The notes under the pieces: generated by a model
The model's database searches: none
Told to the model about the DNA's origin: nothing
What the model saw: only the letters and a program-made list of their open reading frames with translations
In this document: in pieces, positions 18,152-27,759 of the stretch
Layout: each line of letters begins with the position of its first letter
Position numbering within the stretch: position 1 is the first letter of the stretch
Translations under genes and position numbers: made by a program
Origin: Chitinophagales bacterium
Lineage (GTDB): Bacteria; Bacteroidota; Bacteroidia; Chitinophagales; JADJOU01
NCBI GenBank assembly: GCA_030832185.1
Contig: JAURJQ010000009.1
Coordinates: 27,537 to 91,536, forward strand
DNA length: 64,000 nt
Reading direction: 5' to 3'

Positions 18152-18814
18152 TTAATCACGCATAGCTCTGCGTAAAAATTGATTAATTTCATAACCATGG
18201 CTGAAGCAAGTGGCAGCTTTTTTAATAAAATCTTTTTGCAGTACCTCTTTATTGTCAAATTCCCTCCAGAAATAGAATTGTTTATTGTAGATATAATCCG
18301 AATCTGCTGCCCAGTTTTTGATGTCTTTAGGTAATATCTTGGAACGCTCACCTTGTATATCACCAAAAGTATTTTTAAATTTTTTATCACTCAAAATTTG
18401 ATGAAACTCATCGGTATTGTAATAAATCTCTGACCTTATTTTATATAGTTTTTCTGGAGACGGGCACCATGCTCCACCAGCTATATAGCTCTTATCAGCA
18501 CCCATCTCTAGATAATATCCTGGATCTTCGTGATCCTTTTTTCCATTCAGAGAGTAGGCTACTGAGCGATTATTCTTATAAGGTGCTTTGTCTTTGGAGA
18601 ATCTTATGTCCTTATTGATACGAAAAATATTTTTCTTAAAATCACCCTGAATTTCACCATCGAAATGGCCCAAAGCATTTCCTAATTCCTGCACGAAAAG
18701 TTCGAATGGCTTTTTGACATCTACCTCATAGCGCTGCCTATGAATATCAAACCAATCTTTATTATTATTTTTGCTCAAGTCTTTTAAAAAGGTAAAGAAA
18801 TTATTTGTCAGCAT
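18152..18814 (-). CDS. DUF2461 family protein
   Basis: A 220-residue cytoplasmic protein of the DUF2461/TIGR02453 family. Markers are FFTFLKDLSKNNNKDWFDIHR near the start, NIFRINKDIRFSKDKAPYKNN in the middle and GGAWCPSPEKL later. The biochemical role of the family is not known to me. The length is normal. The gene sits between a methyltransferase and a membrane protein gene on the same strand, with short gaps. Confidence 0.9.
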   Translation of the reverse strand: MLTNNFFTFLKDLSKNNNKDWFDIHRQRYEVDVKKPFELFVQELGNALGHFDGEIQGDFKKNIFRINKDIRFSKDKAPYKNNRSVAYSLNGKKDHEDPGYYLEMGADKSYIAGGAWCPSPEKLYKIRSEIYYNTDEFHQILSDKKFKNTFGDIQGERSKILPKDIKNWAADSDYIYNKQFYFWREFDNKEVLQKDFIKKAATCFSHGYEINQFLRRAMRD

Positions 18815-18834
18815 ATCGGCTTATTTTCTAAATT

Positions 18835-19608
18835 CTAATGTATGGTAAAATACTGTTTTGGACTATGATTATTTACTTTGAATAAAACACCTATTCGCCC
18901 ATAATCGACAACATAATTGAAGTCAGCATGCTGGCTAGCCTGCAGCCATGCCTTATACATTTCTGGGCTCCATCGAATATCATCTAGAATCACCGCAGCA
19001 TTCTCTGCCAAGGCGGGCATAATTAACTCTATATAGTGCAGCGTAGATTCTAATTTATGATCTCCATCTATAAATACGAAGTCAACACTACTCAATTCGT
19101 TTATAACAATAGGTAAAGTCTTATCGAAATTCCCATTCACGAAATTTACAATATGAGCTGGATACCATAGATTAAACAACTCTTTAGACTTATCTATTGC
19201 TATGGGATTAGCATCTATTGTTGTTCCTTTGATTATAGAATTTGATGAGTATATATATGCTGTACTTACACCGAATGAGGTACCTAATTCTATGAAAGTT
19301 TTCGCTTGAATATAGGCTGAAGTGGCCAATAATACTTTGCCATATAAATCCGTAATTGATGTTTTTAAATAGCGAGCAGAAATGTTTGTAAGATTAATTT
19401 TTCCAAAATCTATAAACTTAAATTCTGAATTATCGTTCTCTAAGGAATTTCTATAATTTTTAATTGAAGTGATTTCGACTGCTAGCCCCAACTTAATAGC
19501 ATTTATCCATTCAAAAATAAATGGGGAGTGAATGTATAAATCAGACTGAGCCTTATAATAATATTTGGCATAGGAAACTAAACGAAAAAATAATGTGGTT
19601 AAGTTCAT
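18835..19608 (-). CDS. Class I SAM-dependent methyltransferase
   Basis: A 257-residue methyltransferase of the O-methyltransferase/CmcI-like group. The SAM motif is in FIELGTSFGVSTAYI, the acidic strand in GTTIDANPIAIDKS, and VDFVFIDGDHKLEST marks the motif where O-methyltransferases bind metal and substrate. The N-terminal segment (HSPFIFEWI) is common in Bacteroidota relatives. Substrate is unknown. It precedes the DUF2461 gene by 20 bases. Confidence 0.85.
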   Translation of the reverse strand: MNLTTLFFRLVSYAKYYYKAQSDLYIHSPFIFEWINAIKLGLAVEITSIKNYRNSLENDNSEFKFIDFGKINLTNISARYLKTSITDLYGKVLLATSAYIQAKTFIELGTSFGVSTAYIYSSNSIIKGTTIDANPIAIDKSKELFNLWYPAHIVNFVNGNFDKTLPIVINELSSVDFVFIDGDHKLESTLHYIELIMPALAENAAVILDDIRWSPEMYKAWLQASQHADFNYVVDYGRIGVLFKVNNHSPKQYFTIH

Positions 19609-19722
19609 ATCGCGCTATAATTATCGCAGTTAGGCAACGTCTATGATTAGTTTACTTTTAACCATAAATGTTATAAAACTCCAATTTTATAGATAAAATA
19701 TTATTATAAGTAAATTGAAAGA

Positions 19723-21090
19723 CTAGTTTTCCCCTCGCTTAAGATTGAACTTTTCTATTTTATTGTACAAATGTGAGCGCTGAATATCTATTTCATCAGC
19801 AGTTTTACTAACATTCCAGTTAAACTGGGCTAGTTTATATTCTATAAACTGCTTTTCAATATGCTCTTTGAAATCTTGAAACTTAGGATATTGGTCAAAG
19901 ACCTCTGAGTTTAATGCATTGGAAAATTGAACACCCTTATAAGCATAATTTTGAACGTCCTCTTCCGTGATTTTTGCTCCACCCAATATGATTAACCGCT
20001 CTATAACATTACGCAATTCTCTTACATTACCTGTCCATTCATAATCTTGAAGCATTTTTAGAGCATAGGGTGTGATTGTTTTGATAGGTATTCCTTGGCT
20101 CAAACATACCTCTTCACAAAACTGCTCTGCTAGCATGGGTATATCGTCTTTACGCTCATTAAGTGTAGGAACATGAATGAGTATAACACTTAGCCTGTGG
20201 TACAAATCCATACGAAAATTACCCACGGATATTTCATGGTTAATTTTCTTATTGGTAGCCGCTATCACTCTCACATCTATATTAATATCTTTATCTCCAC
20301 CTATTCGATTGATTTTAGCCTCCTGAAGTGCTCGTAGAACTTTTGACTGGGCAGCTTGGTCCATATCCCCTATTTCATCTAGGAATAATGTACCTCCATG
20401 CGCTAGTTCAAACTTTCCTTTACGCTGATTGATCGCTGAGGTAAACGATCCTTTTTCATGCCCAAATAATTCACTTTCAATAAGTTCATTTGGTATAGCA
20501 GCGCAGTTAACTTCTACAAAAGGACCTTTGCTTCTATGACTTTTTTCATGAATCCAGCGAGCTACCAATTCTTTGCCCGTTCCATTTTCCCCAGTAATTA
20601 AAACTCGGGCATCTGTTGGAGCTACTTTTTCTATTGTATTTTTTATTTTTTTAATACTTATACTTTCTCCAGTTATTATAGTTGATTGTTCTATTCTACG
20701 CTTCAGTACTTTAGTTTCTTCATTTAGCACCTTATTTTCCATTGCGTTTTTCACTGTAATAAGCAACTTATTCATATCAGGTGGCTTAGAAATATAATCA
20801 AAAGCTCCCATCTCCACAGATTCGATGGCCGATTCTACATTACTATGTCCTGAAATCATAATGAACTTAGGAGGTATATCGAGCAATTGAGCTCTGGATA
20901 GAAGCTCTTTGCCATCCATCTTTGGCGTTTTGATGTCACATATGACTAAATCATAATCATCATCTTTGATCATACTAAGTCCCTCTTGACCATTTTCAGC
21001 GGTATGTACATCATATCCTTCGAATTCTAAAATTTGCTTCAAAGAATTTCGAATACTTTTTTCATCATCAACTATGAGAATTAATGCCAT
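19723..21090 (-). CDS. NtrC-family sigma-54 response regulator
   Basis: A 455-residue response regulator that activates sigma-54 promoters. The receiver domain has the phospho-acceptor Asp52 in VICDIKTPKMDG. The AAA+ domain has Walker A GENGTGKE at 167-174, the sigma-54 contact loop GSFTSA at 214-219 and Walker B LFLDEI at 235-240. A Fis-type helix-turn-helix lies at the C-terminus (VSKTADEIDIQRSHLYNKI). The contact loop deviates from the GAFTGA consensus. It ends 8 bases upstream of nothing shared: the next gene upstream is lepB with a 8-base gap, so the two are probably cotranscribed. No histidine kinase is adjacent. Confidence 0.93.
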   Translation of the reverse strand: MALILIVDDEKSIRNSLKQILEFEGYDVHTAENGQEGLSMIKDDDYDLVICDIKTPKMDGKELLSRAQLLDIPPKFIMISGHSNVESAIESVEMGAFDYISKPPDMNKLLITVKNAMENKVLNEETKVLKRRIEQSTIITGESISIKKIKNTIEKVAPTDARVLITGENGTGKELVARWIHEKSHRSKGPFVEVNCAAIPNELIESELFGHEKGSFTSAINQRKGKFELAHGGTLFLDEIGDMDQAAQSKVLRALQEAKINRIGGDKDINIDVRVIAATNKKINHEISVGNFRMDLYHRLSVILIHVPTLNERKDDIPMLAEQFCEEVCLSQGIPIKTITPYALKMLQDYEWTGNVRELRNVIERLIILGGAKITEEDVQNYAYKGVQFSNALNSEVFDQYPKFQDFKEHIEKQFIEYKLAQFNWNVSKTADEIDIQRSHLYNKIEKFNLKRGEN

Positions 21091-21098
21091 TTTAAATT

Positions 21099-22769
21099 TT
21101 ATTTACCAGGTGTATAATGTTTGGAAACTAAGTTTAATAGTCTATCCCAGCGCACTTTTTTATTGATACCATCCCAGCTAAAAAAGATAATGAAAGGTTT
21201 ACCTACAATATGGTCTTCTGGCACAAAACCCCATGAGCGAGAGTCTTGAGAATTATGACGATTATCTCCCATCATAAAGTAATAGTCCATTTTAAACGTA
21301 TAGGTTGTGGATGGTTTATCATTGATGTAAATCACGTTATTTTTTACAACCAATTTATTACCTTCATAGATCTGTATAATGCGCTCATACATAGATAGAT
21401 TCTCTTTTCCAATCGCTACAGTTCTTCCTTTTTTAGGTATAACTATTGGTCCGTATTCATCTACAGACCACTTATAGTATCTCTTATCATGTGGAAAATT
21501 AAAATTGGTCAAATCGGGGGCAGGATTATAAACAAGGACAATCGAATCTACATAAACAAGTTTTTTAATTTCTGCTAATGTATTAATGTCTGTATGCACT
21601 GTCAGAAAATTAGAACCGTCCAGAAAATTAAAACTTTGCTCCGTATTAATTCTTAGTTTTTCAAAATCAGATTTTATTTCATCCCTATTGCCACTTTGCA
21701 TTTTAGAAGGGTTATATCGCACAAAGTATGATGTCTGCTGCTTCGGCGCCACATATGCTTCTTTACTATTTATAAATAATTTTCCTTTTCTTACTTCCAA
21801 GGTATCACCGGGTATAGCTACACAACGTTTAACATAATGATCTCTTTTATCAACCGGTCTGGAAGTTAATGTAAAATCCTTACCAGATTTTAAATATTCT
21901 CTGCCTAACTGATTCACATTATCTATATATTCTTGAGATTGCTTATATTCATCTGTCATATTAGTATTCATCTCATTGGCAAATTGAGTTCCTATACCAT
22001 TGATTAGCGTCAAATAAGGCATAGCACTCTGATGCTCTTGCGTCACAGTATCTCCTTCGGGGAAATTAAATACTACGAGGTCATTGCGCTTGATATCAGT
22101 AAGTTTAGGAAGACGTATATAAGGTATTTTTATCCAATCTACATATGAGTTGATAGTACTACTGCCTTTAGTCAGTGGCATGGTATTTTGTACTAAAGGG
22201 AAAGACAGAGGGGTATTAGGCATTCTCATACCATAGCTAAATTTATCTACAAAAAGGAAGTCTCCAACTAAGAGCGTTCCCTCAAGTGATGAGGTAGGAA
22301 TAGTAAAGGCCTCAAATACGAAGAAGCGTATTAGCATAGCGGCAGATAATGCGAAGGTAATAGTATCTGTCCATTCACGGAGAGGATTGGACTTTGGTTT
22401 GCGAAATTTTTCGCCTTCTATCTCTCCTTGTGGTCCGAAGTATTTAGGGCTAAGCTCCCTCTTCCAGAAGATGTAAGGAAAAAAGAAGGATCCTCCTAGA
22501 ATACCGAGATAATGACTTTTGAAATCGTAAATCCTGTGAGCATCTAATAATTCAGACAATATGGAAACCGCTGCAATAACATTCGCTCCTGGGATAAAAA
22601 ACCAAACTATAAATGACTTTTTCTGACCCGTCAGTTTGATGAGTTCTAATTTATTAACAAATGGAAGAAAGGCCTTCCAAGGCTCTATTCCTATTTTCTT
22701 GAAGAAGAAATAAAGGCCAGTGTGTATACCGATAACAGTTAACACATAATAAGTGATTAAAAAATACAT
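21099..22769 (-). CDS. lepB: Signal peptidase I, long Bacteroidota form
   Basis: A 556-residue leader peptidase that removes signal peptides at the inner membrane. The first 110 residues hold two or three hydrophobic helices not found in the short enzymes. The catalytic part begins near residue 140 with a helix, then the serine box [10 protein letters not shown] (Ser161). The general base Lys314 lies in [11 protein letters not shown]. The C-terminal box has [12 protein letters not shown]. About 130 residues between the boxes and a second insertion near residues 340-450 explain the size. It lies just upstream of the NtrC-type regulator. Confidence 0.93.
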   Translation of the reverse strand: MYFLITYYVLTVIGIHTGLYFFFKKIGIEPWKAFLPFVNKLELIKLTGQKKSFIVWFFIPGANVIAAVSILSELLDAHRIYDFKSHYLGILGGSFFFPYIFWKRELSPKYFGPQGEIEGEKFRKPKSNPLREWTDTITFALSAAMLIRFFVFEAFTIPTSSLEGTLLVGDFLFVDKFSYGMRMPNTPLSFPLVQNTMPLTKGSSTINSYVDWIKIPYIRLPKLTDIKRNDLVVFNFPEGDTVTQEHQSAMPYLTLINGIGTQFANEMNTNMTDEYKQSQEYIDNVNQLGREYLKSGKDFTLTSRPVDKRDHYVKRCVAIPGDTLEVRKGKLFINSKEAYVAPKQQTSYFVRYNPSKMQSGNRDEIKSDFEKLRINTEQSFNFLDGSNFLTVHTDINTLAEIKKLVYVDSIVLVYNPAPDLTNFNFPHDKRYYKWSVDEYGPIVIPKKGRTVAIGKENLSMYERIIQIYEGNKLVVKNNVIYINDKPSTTYTFKMDYYFMMGDNRHNSQDSRSWGFVPEDHIVGKPFIIFFSWDGINKKVRWDRLLNLVSKHYTPGK

Positions 22770-22878
22770 AATTTATACCTTTCTTTTGTATTGTTTTGTG
22801 GACAAATTTGTGAAAAAATAAATTAAACAGACTATATATTTTTATGCCTGCTTCATTCTGAACACTTAATAAGCAGTC

Positions 22879-22886
22879 CAAAGATA
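22879..22886 (-). promoter_or_regulatory. -7 box upstream of lepB
   Basis: On the minus strand TATCTTTG matches TAnnTTTG, about 110 bases before the lepB start. The -33 element is not clear, and the implied leader of about 100 bases is long. Confidence 0.4.
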
Positions 22887-22960
22887 GATTTTGTTGGCTA
22901 ATTTTAAATTTTATTAACTAGTATATAAATAAAAATCTAAAACGTAAATTTCAATGCTAA

Positions 22961-25900
22961 CTATACCTCATAATCCGCTTGCGCTATCTTGTTCATCCTG
23001 ATATTATGTTTCCATTTACTCACCAAGTAAAACATCACAGGCACCATTACTAAAGTAAGAACCGTAGCATAAGTTAAACCAAAAATAATGGTCCAAGCCA
23101 AAGGTCCCCAGAAGATAACATTATCGCCACCTAGATAGATATGTGGATTCAAATCAGTAAGGAAGGTGAAAAAATTAAAATTAAGACCTATCGCTAGCGG
23201 TATCAAGCCTAAGACTGCCGTAGTAGCTGTCAATAAAACTGGTCTCAAACGAGAACGACCTGCCTCGACTATGCAGGTTACAAATTGATCCACAGGAATA
23301 TCTTCATGGGTAGCTAGATTTAACTCCGCTTTTTTCTTATCGAGTAATAAGATAAAAAAGTCCATGAGGACTATTCCGTTTTTTACGACCACACCAACCA
23401 GAGATATAATACCCATCATAGTCATTAAAATCACAAAATCCATTTGAGCTAAAGTAAGTCCAAAGAAAACACCAGAGAAACTCAATAAAACAGTAGCCAT
23501 GATAATAAACGTCTTGGAGGTGGAATTGAATTGTAACACTATAATCAAGGTTACTCCAAATAAGGCTAATAATAAGGCTCTATTGAGGAAATTTTGATTC
23601 TTATCTTGCTCCTCTTGTTCACCGGAAAAACCAAAATTCATTTTGGCAGGTAATTTATACACCTTCAACTCATTCTTAATTTCTGACATAATTTCATTCG
23701 CATTATATCCATCTAAAAGATTGGAATATACTGTCATGATTCGATTCCCACCTTTATGGTTTATTTGATTAAATGTATAGGTCTGCTCAGAACGCGCTAG
23801 CGTAGCCATAGGTATTTGGATCATTTGCCCGTTCATTTGATTTCGAAATGTGATGGGTTGATTTAAAATCAAACTTTCATCTTTTCTTTGATTATCATTC
23901 AATCGCATCATGATTTTATAATTATCATCTCCCTCTTTATAAGTAGAAATTTCCTGACCATAAAGAGCACGACGTAAATTAAAACCTACCATACCAGTGG
24001 AAGCCATTAAGTTTCCCGCCAACGTTCTATCGATTGACATCTTCAATTCAGGTTTATCTTTATTGATATCTACAGATAATTGCTCTATCCCTGGGATTCT
24101 TTTCGAATTAATAAAATCTATTACCTTTTTACTTTCTGCTAACATCTGATCGTAGTCTTCACCTTGCAATTCGATACTTATCGGATAGCCTACAGGAGGG
24201 CCATTATTATCCTTTTCTATCGTTACCTTCGCTCCAGGTATGGGCTTAATATTAGCACGTAAATCATTCAATATTTCTTGACTATTGACACCTTTTCGAT
24301 CCTTAAACTCTTGGAATAAAACAGTAACCTTTCCCTTAAATGGCGTCTCAGAACTATTGCCCATGTCTACCTTTGGATTTCCAGCACCTTCCCCTACTTG
24401 AGTAACCACCGATTGTACTAAAAATTTAGGTTCTGATTCATGTCCTTTTTTATATTTGTTTAGAATAGATAGGACTTGTTTTTCCACCTGTTTAGTGGCC
24501 TCATTCGTCTTTTCTATAGGTGTACCTTGCGGATACTCAATATAAACTATATTTTGGTTAGGTATATTATCTGGGAAAAACCATATATCACGTGGGAAAA
24601 CACCAAACACCATTAAAGAAAGTAAGAGCAGCCATACAATAGAATATAAGGCTATTTGAGGTTTCGAAAAACTGGCATCTTTTCTCTTTATCATCCATGC
24701 AATAGGCAATATCAATAAACCAAAAATCACAGTCAATATGGCGGACTTATATCGCTTATCTTCAAATATCCAAGTTAATTTTCTTGCATACCAATTTTCA
24801 AATCTAGGAAATTTGTCATGCTGAAATGATTGTGTCGCATTGTAAATATATTTATGGTATAACCATAAAAATCCAATAAGTAAAAAGCTTAAATGTCCTA
24901 TTGCTCTGAGAATTCCACTATCTTTTATCCAACCTGGAATGGCAAATAATAACCCAATTAACAGTAAAAACTTAGAATATTTTTTAAGGCTTTTAAAAGA
25001 AATATTTTCATCTTTCAATTTCATAAATCCACCTGTCATGGAGGCATTGATAATCATAGCGACAATAAGCGATGCACCCAGAACCACAGAGAGTGTGGCG
25101 GGAAAATAAATCATAAATTTACCCATAGTACCAGGCCAAAGACCCAAAGGAAAAAAGGCCGCCAGGGTTGTAGCCGTGGAGGAAATCACCGGCCACGCTA
25201 TTTCACCAATTCCAATTTTGGATGCGGTGATCCTATCCATACCTTTTTGCATATTCGCAAATACATTATCTACTACCACAATACCGTCATCGACCAGCAT
25301 ACCCAAGCCCATCACAAGAGCAAATAGGACCATAGTATTCAATGTCACACCAAAGGCATCGAGAAATGCAAAGGCCATTAACATAGATAAAGGAATAGCA
25401 GATCCTACAAAAAGTGAATTTCTAAGACCCATGGTGAACATGAGTACAAGCATTACGAGGACAATTCCAAATATAATATGATTTGACAATTCATCTACGG
25501 CATGCTCTACACGCGAAGATTGATCTCCAGTGTATTCTATAGATATATCTCCTGGAATATCTTCCTTCTTTAATTCGGCAACTTTTTCCTTTACTTTTTC
25601 TATAGCATGAATCATATTTGTCCCAGATCGCTTCTTTACATTGATCATGACGACTTCTTCTCCTGATTCACGTGCAAAGGTAGAGCGTTCTTTTTCTTTA
25701 AACTGCACATTAGCTATATCACGCAACATCACTGAACCCCCAAATGACTTTACAACAATATTATTCAGTTCATTTGGAGAATCAAATTCTCCAATAACTC
25801 TTATATTAGATTTCTTACCACTATTCTCAATATTTCCACCCGAAATAGTCATATTCTCTCCCTGCACAGCGCGCTGTACATCGTCAAAACTAACAGCCGC

Positions 25901-26521
25901 GCCAGCCATTTTGAATAGATCCAAGGCTATTTCCACCTCCTTTTCTCCTACGCCTAATATTTCTACTTTTTTTATTTCTGATATATTTTCTACATCATCT
26001 TTAATGATTTTAGCATAGTCTTTTAGTGTTTGCGCGGGATAATCTCCCTTTAGATTGATATTTAAAATTGCTACCTCTTCAGCGATATTGATATTAAAAA
26101 TAGTCGGTTCTACCTTCCCTCCATTATCCATTTTTGGCCAGTCATTGCCAGACTTTACTATATCTACTTCATCTTTTGTTTTCTGCTTTGCTTGTTCCAA
26201 CGTATGTTTATCATCAAATTCTGCTACGATAAGCGAAAAGTCCTGAAAGGAACTCGAAGTCACCTTTGTCACTCCAGATAGATTTTTAATTTTCTTTTCA
26301 AGAGGATCTGTTACTAATTTTTCTACATCTTCTGCTGCGTTGCCTGGATAGATTGATGAAATAAAAATTTTATTCTCAATGATCTCTGGAAAGTCTTCTC
26401 TCGGCATAGTAACATAGGCGATAGTCCCTAGCAATACTATAGCAAAGGTAATAATGTAAACCGTAACACGATTGTCGACTGCCCAGGATGATATTCCGAA
26501 TTCTTTTGGAATGAAGCTCAT
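22961..26521 (-). CDS. RND-family efflux permease
   Basis: A 1186-residue inner-membrane pump of the AcrB/hydrophobe-amphiphile type, driven by the proton gradient. The N-terminal helix is followed by a porter domain, then the TM4 motif GLGMLVDDGIVVVDN with paired aspartates for proton relay. The second half repeats the fold (GIISLVGVVVKNGIVLMD). It is about 130 residues longer than AcrB: roughly residues 510-640, between the halves, contain three extra hydrophobic segments (LLLIGLLFAIPGW, LSFLLIGFLWLYH, AILTVIFGLLILPIAWMI). It is the last gene of the tetR-tolC-adaptor-permease operon. The substrate cannot be told from sequence. Confidence 0.93.
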   Translation of the reverse strand: MSFIPKEFGISSWAVDNRVTVYIITFAIVLLGTIAYVTMPREDFPEIIENKIFISSIYPGNAAEDVEKLVTDPLEKKIKNLSGVTKVTSSSFQDFSLIVAEFDDKHTLEQAKQKTKDEVDIVKSGNDWPKMDNGGKVEPTIFNINIAEEVAILNINLKGDYPAQTLKDYAKIIKDDVENISEIKKVEILGVGEKEVEIALDLFKMAGAAVSFDDVQRAVQGENMTISGGNIENSGKKSNIRVIGEFDSPNELNNIVVKSFGGSVMLRDIANVQFKEKERSTFARESGEEVVMINVKKRSGTNMIHAIEKVKEKVAELKKEDIPGDISIEYTGDQSSRVEHAVDELSNHIIFGIVLVMLVLMFTMGLRNSLFVGSAIPLSMLMAFAFLDAFGVTLNTMVLFALVMGLGMLVDDGIVVVDNVFANMQKGMDRITASKIGIGEIAWPVISSTATTLAAFFPLGLWPGTMGKFMIYFPATLSVVLGASLIVAMIINASMTGGFMKLKDENISFKSLKKYSKFLLLIGLLFAIPGWIKDSGILRAIGHLSFLLIGFLWLYHKYIYNATQSFQHDKFPRFENWYARKLTWIFEDKRYKSAILTVIFGLLILPIAWMIKRKDASFSKPQIALYSIVWLLLLSLMVFGVFPRDIWFFPDNIPNQNIVYIEYPQGTPIEKTNEATKQVEKQVLSILNKYKKGHESEPKFLVQSVVTQVGEGAGNPKVDMGNSSETPFKGKVTVLFQEFKDRKGVNSQEILNDLRANIKPIPGAKVTIEKDNNGPPVGYPISIELQGEDYDQMLAESKKVIDFINSKRIPGIEQLSVDINKDKPELKMSIDRTLAGNLMASTGMVGFNLRRALYGQEISTYKEGDDNYKIMMRLNDNQRKDESLILNQPITFRNQMNGQMIQIPMATLARSEQTYTFNQINHKGGNRIMTVYSNLLDGYNANEIMSEIKNELKVYKLPAKMNFGFSGEQEEQDKNQNFLNRALLLALFGVTLIIVLQFNSTSKTFIIMATVLLSFSGVFFGLTLAQMDFVILMTMMGIISLVGVVVKNGIVLMDFFILLLDKKKAELNLATHEDIPVDQFVTCIVEAGRSRLRPVLLTATTAVLGLIPLAIGLNFNFFTFLTDLNPHIYLGGDNVIFWGPLAWTIIFGLTYATVLTLVMVPVMFYLVSKWKHNIRMNKIAQADYEV

Positions 26522-26606
26522 TATTTTCTATTTTTAATTTAAAACTAACCGATTTTCTTAAAGACCTTTTTTCGATAAGTACTAATATTATTGACTAATC
26601 AGTACA

Positions 26607-27728
26607 TTAGAAATTTACTAGAGACTTATCTACCACAGATTTACTTCCTTCTTTGATAATTACATCTCCGATTTTAAGACCCGAAAGCACCTCAGAATAT
26701 TCTGAATTAGATTCACCTAGTTTGAGAATGGTTTTGGTAGCTTTCCCAGTCTTTTTATTAATATTGGATATAGTATATACATATTTATCACCCGCAGCAT
26801 TCGTTTGAATAGAACTATTCGGAATAGTAATAGCATTAAGATTTTGATAATCTATCAAATTGACTTTGGCACTCATATTCGGTTTAATCTGGTTATCTGC
26901 ATTACTGATAGGAATTTCCAAAGAAAAAGTTCTATTGTTCGGATTGATAGAATTAGATAATCGCGCCACGCGGCCTTGTATGTTTTTATTGAGCGATGCT
27001 AGTTCAATATTAGCTAGTGTGCCTACTTTGATTCTACTCATATACTGTTCAGATACATCTGCCGTGACTTTAAGATTCCCAAGGCTTACGAGTTTAGCTA
27101 TAGGCACACCAGGCGCTACGGCCTGTCCTGATTGCATAAAGAGATTATCAATAGTTCCAGAGAATGGTGCCTTAACTTTAGTTCTCGATAGTTGAGATTG
27201 AATAGCCGAAATAGATTTTAAAGAGGCATCATAAGTAGTTTTAGCCTGCAGATACTGAATCTCAGAACCTATATTTTCTTTCCAAAGTCGTGCTTGCTTT
27301 TCAAACGAAGCTTTGGCAAGCTCGGCTTGTATTGTTACTTGCTGCAGTTGAGAAGACATACCACCATCGTTTATGCTTCCTAATATTTGACCCTTGTAGA
27401 CACGCTGACCTTCTTTCACATTCCACGTGATTGACCCAGCATATTCTGGATATAATATGACATCTTGTTCGGTCGAGATATTAGACTGCAAAGATATAGT
27501 GTGCTGAAAAGGCTGTGCCACAATAGTGTATGGAATAATACTTTCTTGCACATCTATTTTTTGAATTCTAGATAATTTAGAATTTATAGAATCCAATTCC
27601 AGATTCATTTCCCCTATTTTTTTATTGAGTTCAGCTCTTTTGGATTTCAATTCCTTCAATTCATTGTCGCCTTGATCGCATGAAGAAAAAAGACAGGCTA
27701 ATAATAGGATTAATACTAATTTATTCAT
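26607..27728 (-). CDS. RND efflux periplasmic adaptor (membrane fusion protein)
   Basis: A 373-residue HlyD/AcrA-type adaptor joining the permease to the outer-membrane channel. It is a lipoprotein: LLLACLFSSC puts the lipidated cysteine at residue 17. A short coiled coil (KELKSKRAELNKKIGEM) follows. Next come a barrel-sandwich half (ITWNVKEGQRVYKGQILG), a helical hairpin and the second half (TKVKAPFSGTIDNL). The beta-barrel and membrane-proximal domains close it. It lies 85 bases before the permease gene and 31 bases after tolC. Confidence 0.93.
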   Translation of the reverse strand: MNKLVLILLLACLFSSCDQGDNELKELKSKRAELNKKIGEMNLELDSINSKLSRIQKIDVQESIIPYTIVAQPFQHTISLQSNISTEQDVILYPEYAGSITWNVKEGQRVYKGQILGSINDGGMSSQLQQVTIQAELAKASFEKQARLWKENIGSEIQYLQAKTTYDASLKSISAIQSQLSRTKVKAPFSGTIDNLFMQSGQAVAPGVPIAKLVSLGNLKVTADVSEQYMSRIKVGTLANIELASLNKNIQGRVARLSNSINPNNRTFSLEIPISNADNQIKPNMSAKVNLIDYQNLNAITIPNSSIQTNAAGDKYVYTISNINKKTGKATKTILKLGESNSEYSEVLSGLKIGDVIIKEGSKSVVDKSLVNF

Positions 27729-27759
27729 ATTGTTATTTTTGATAATGGTGTATTTTAAT

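Noticed and set aside
25176..26246. Rightward open frames inside the RND permease gene
   Set aside because: They are antisense to a strongly conserved gene and show low-complexity composition with no family likeness.
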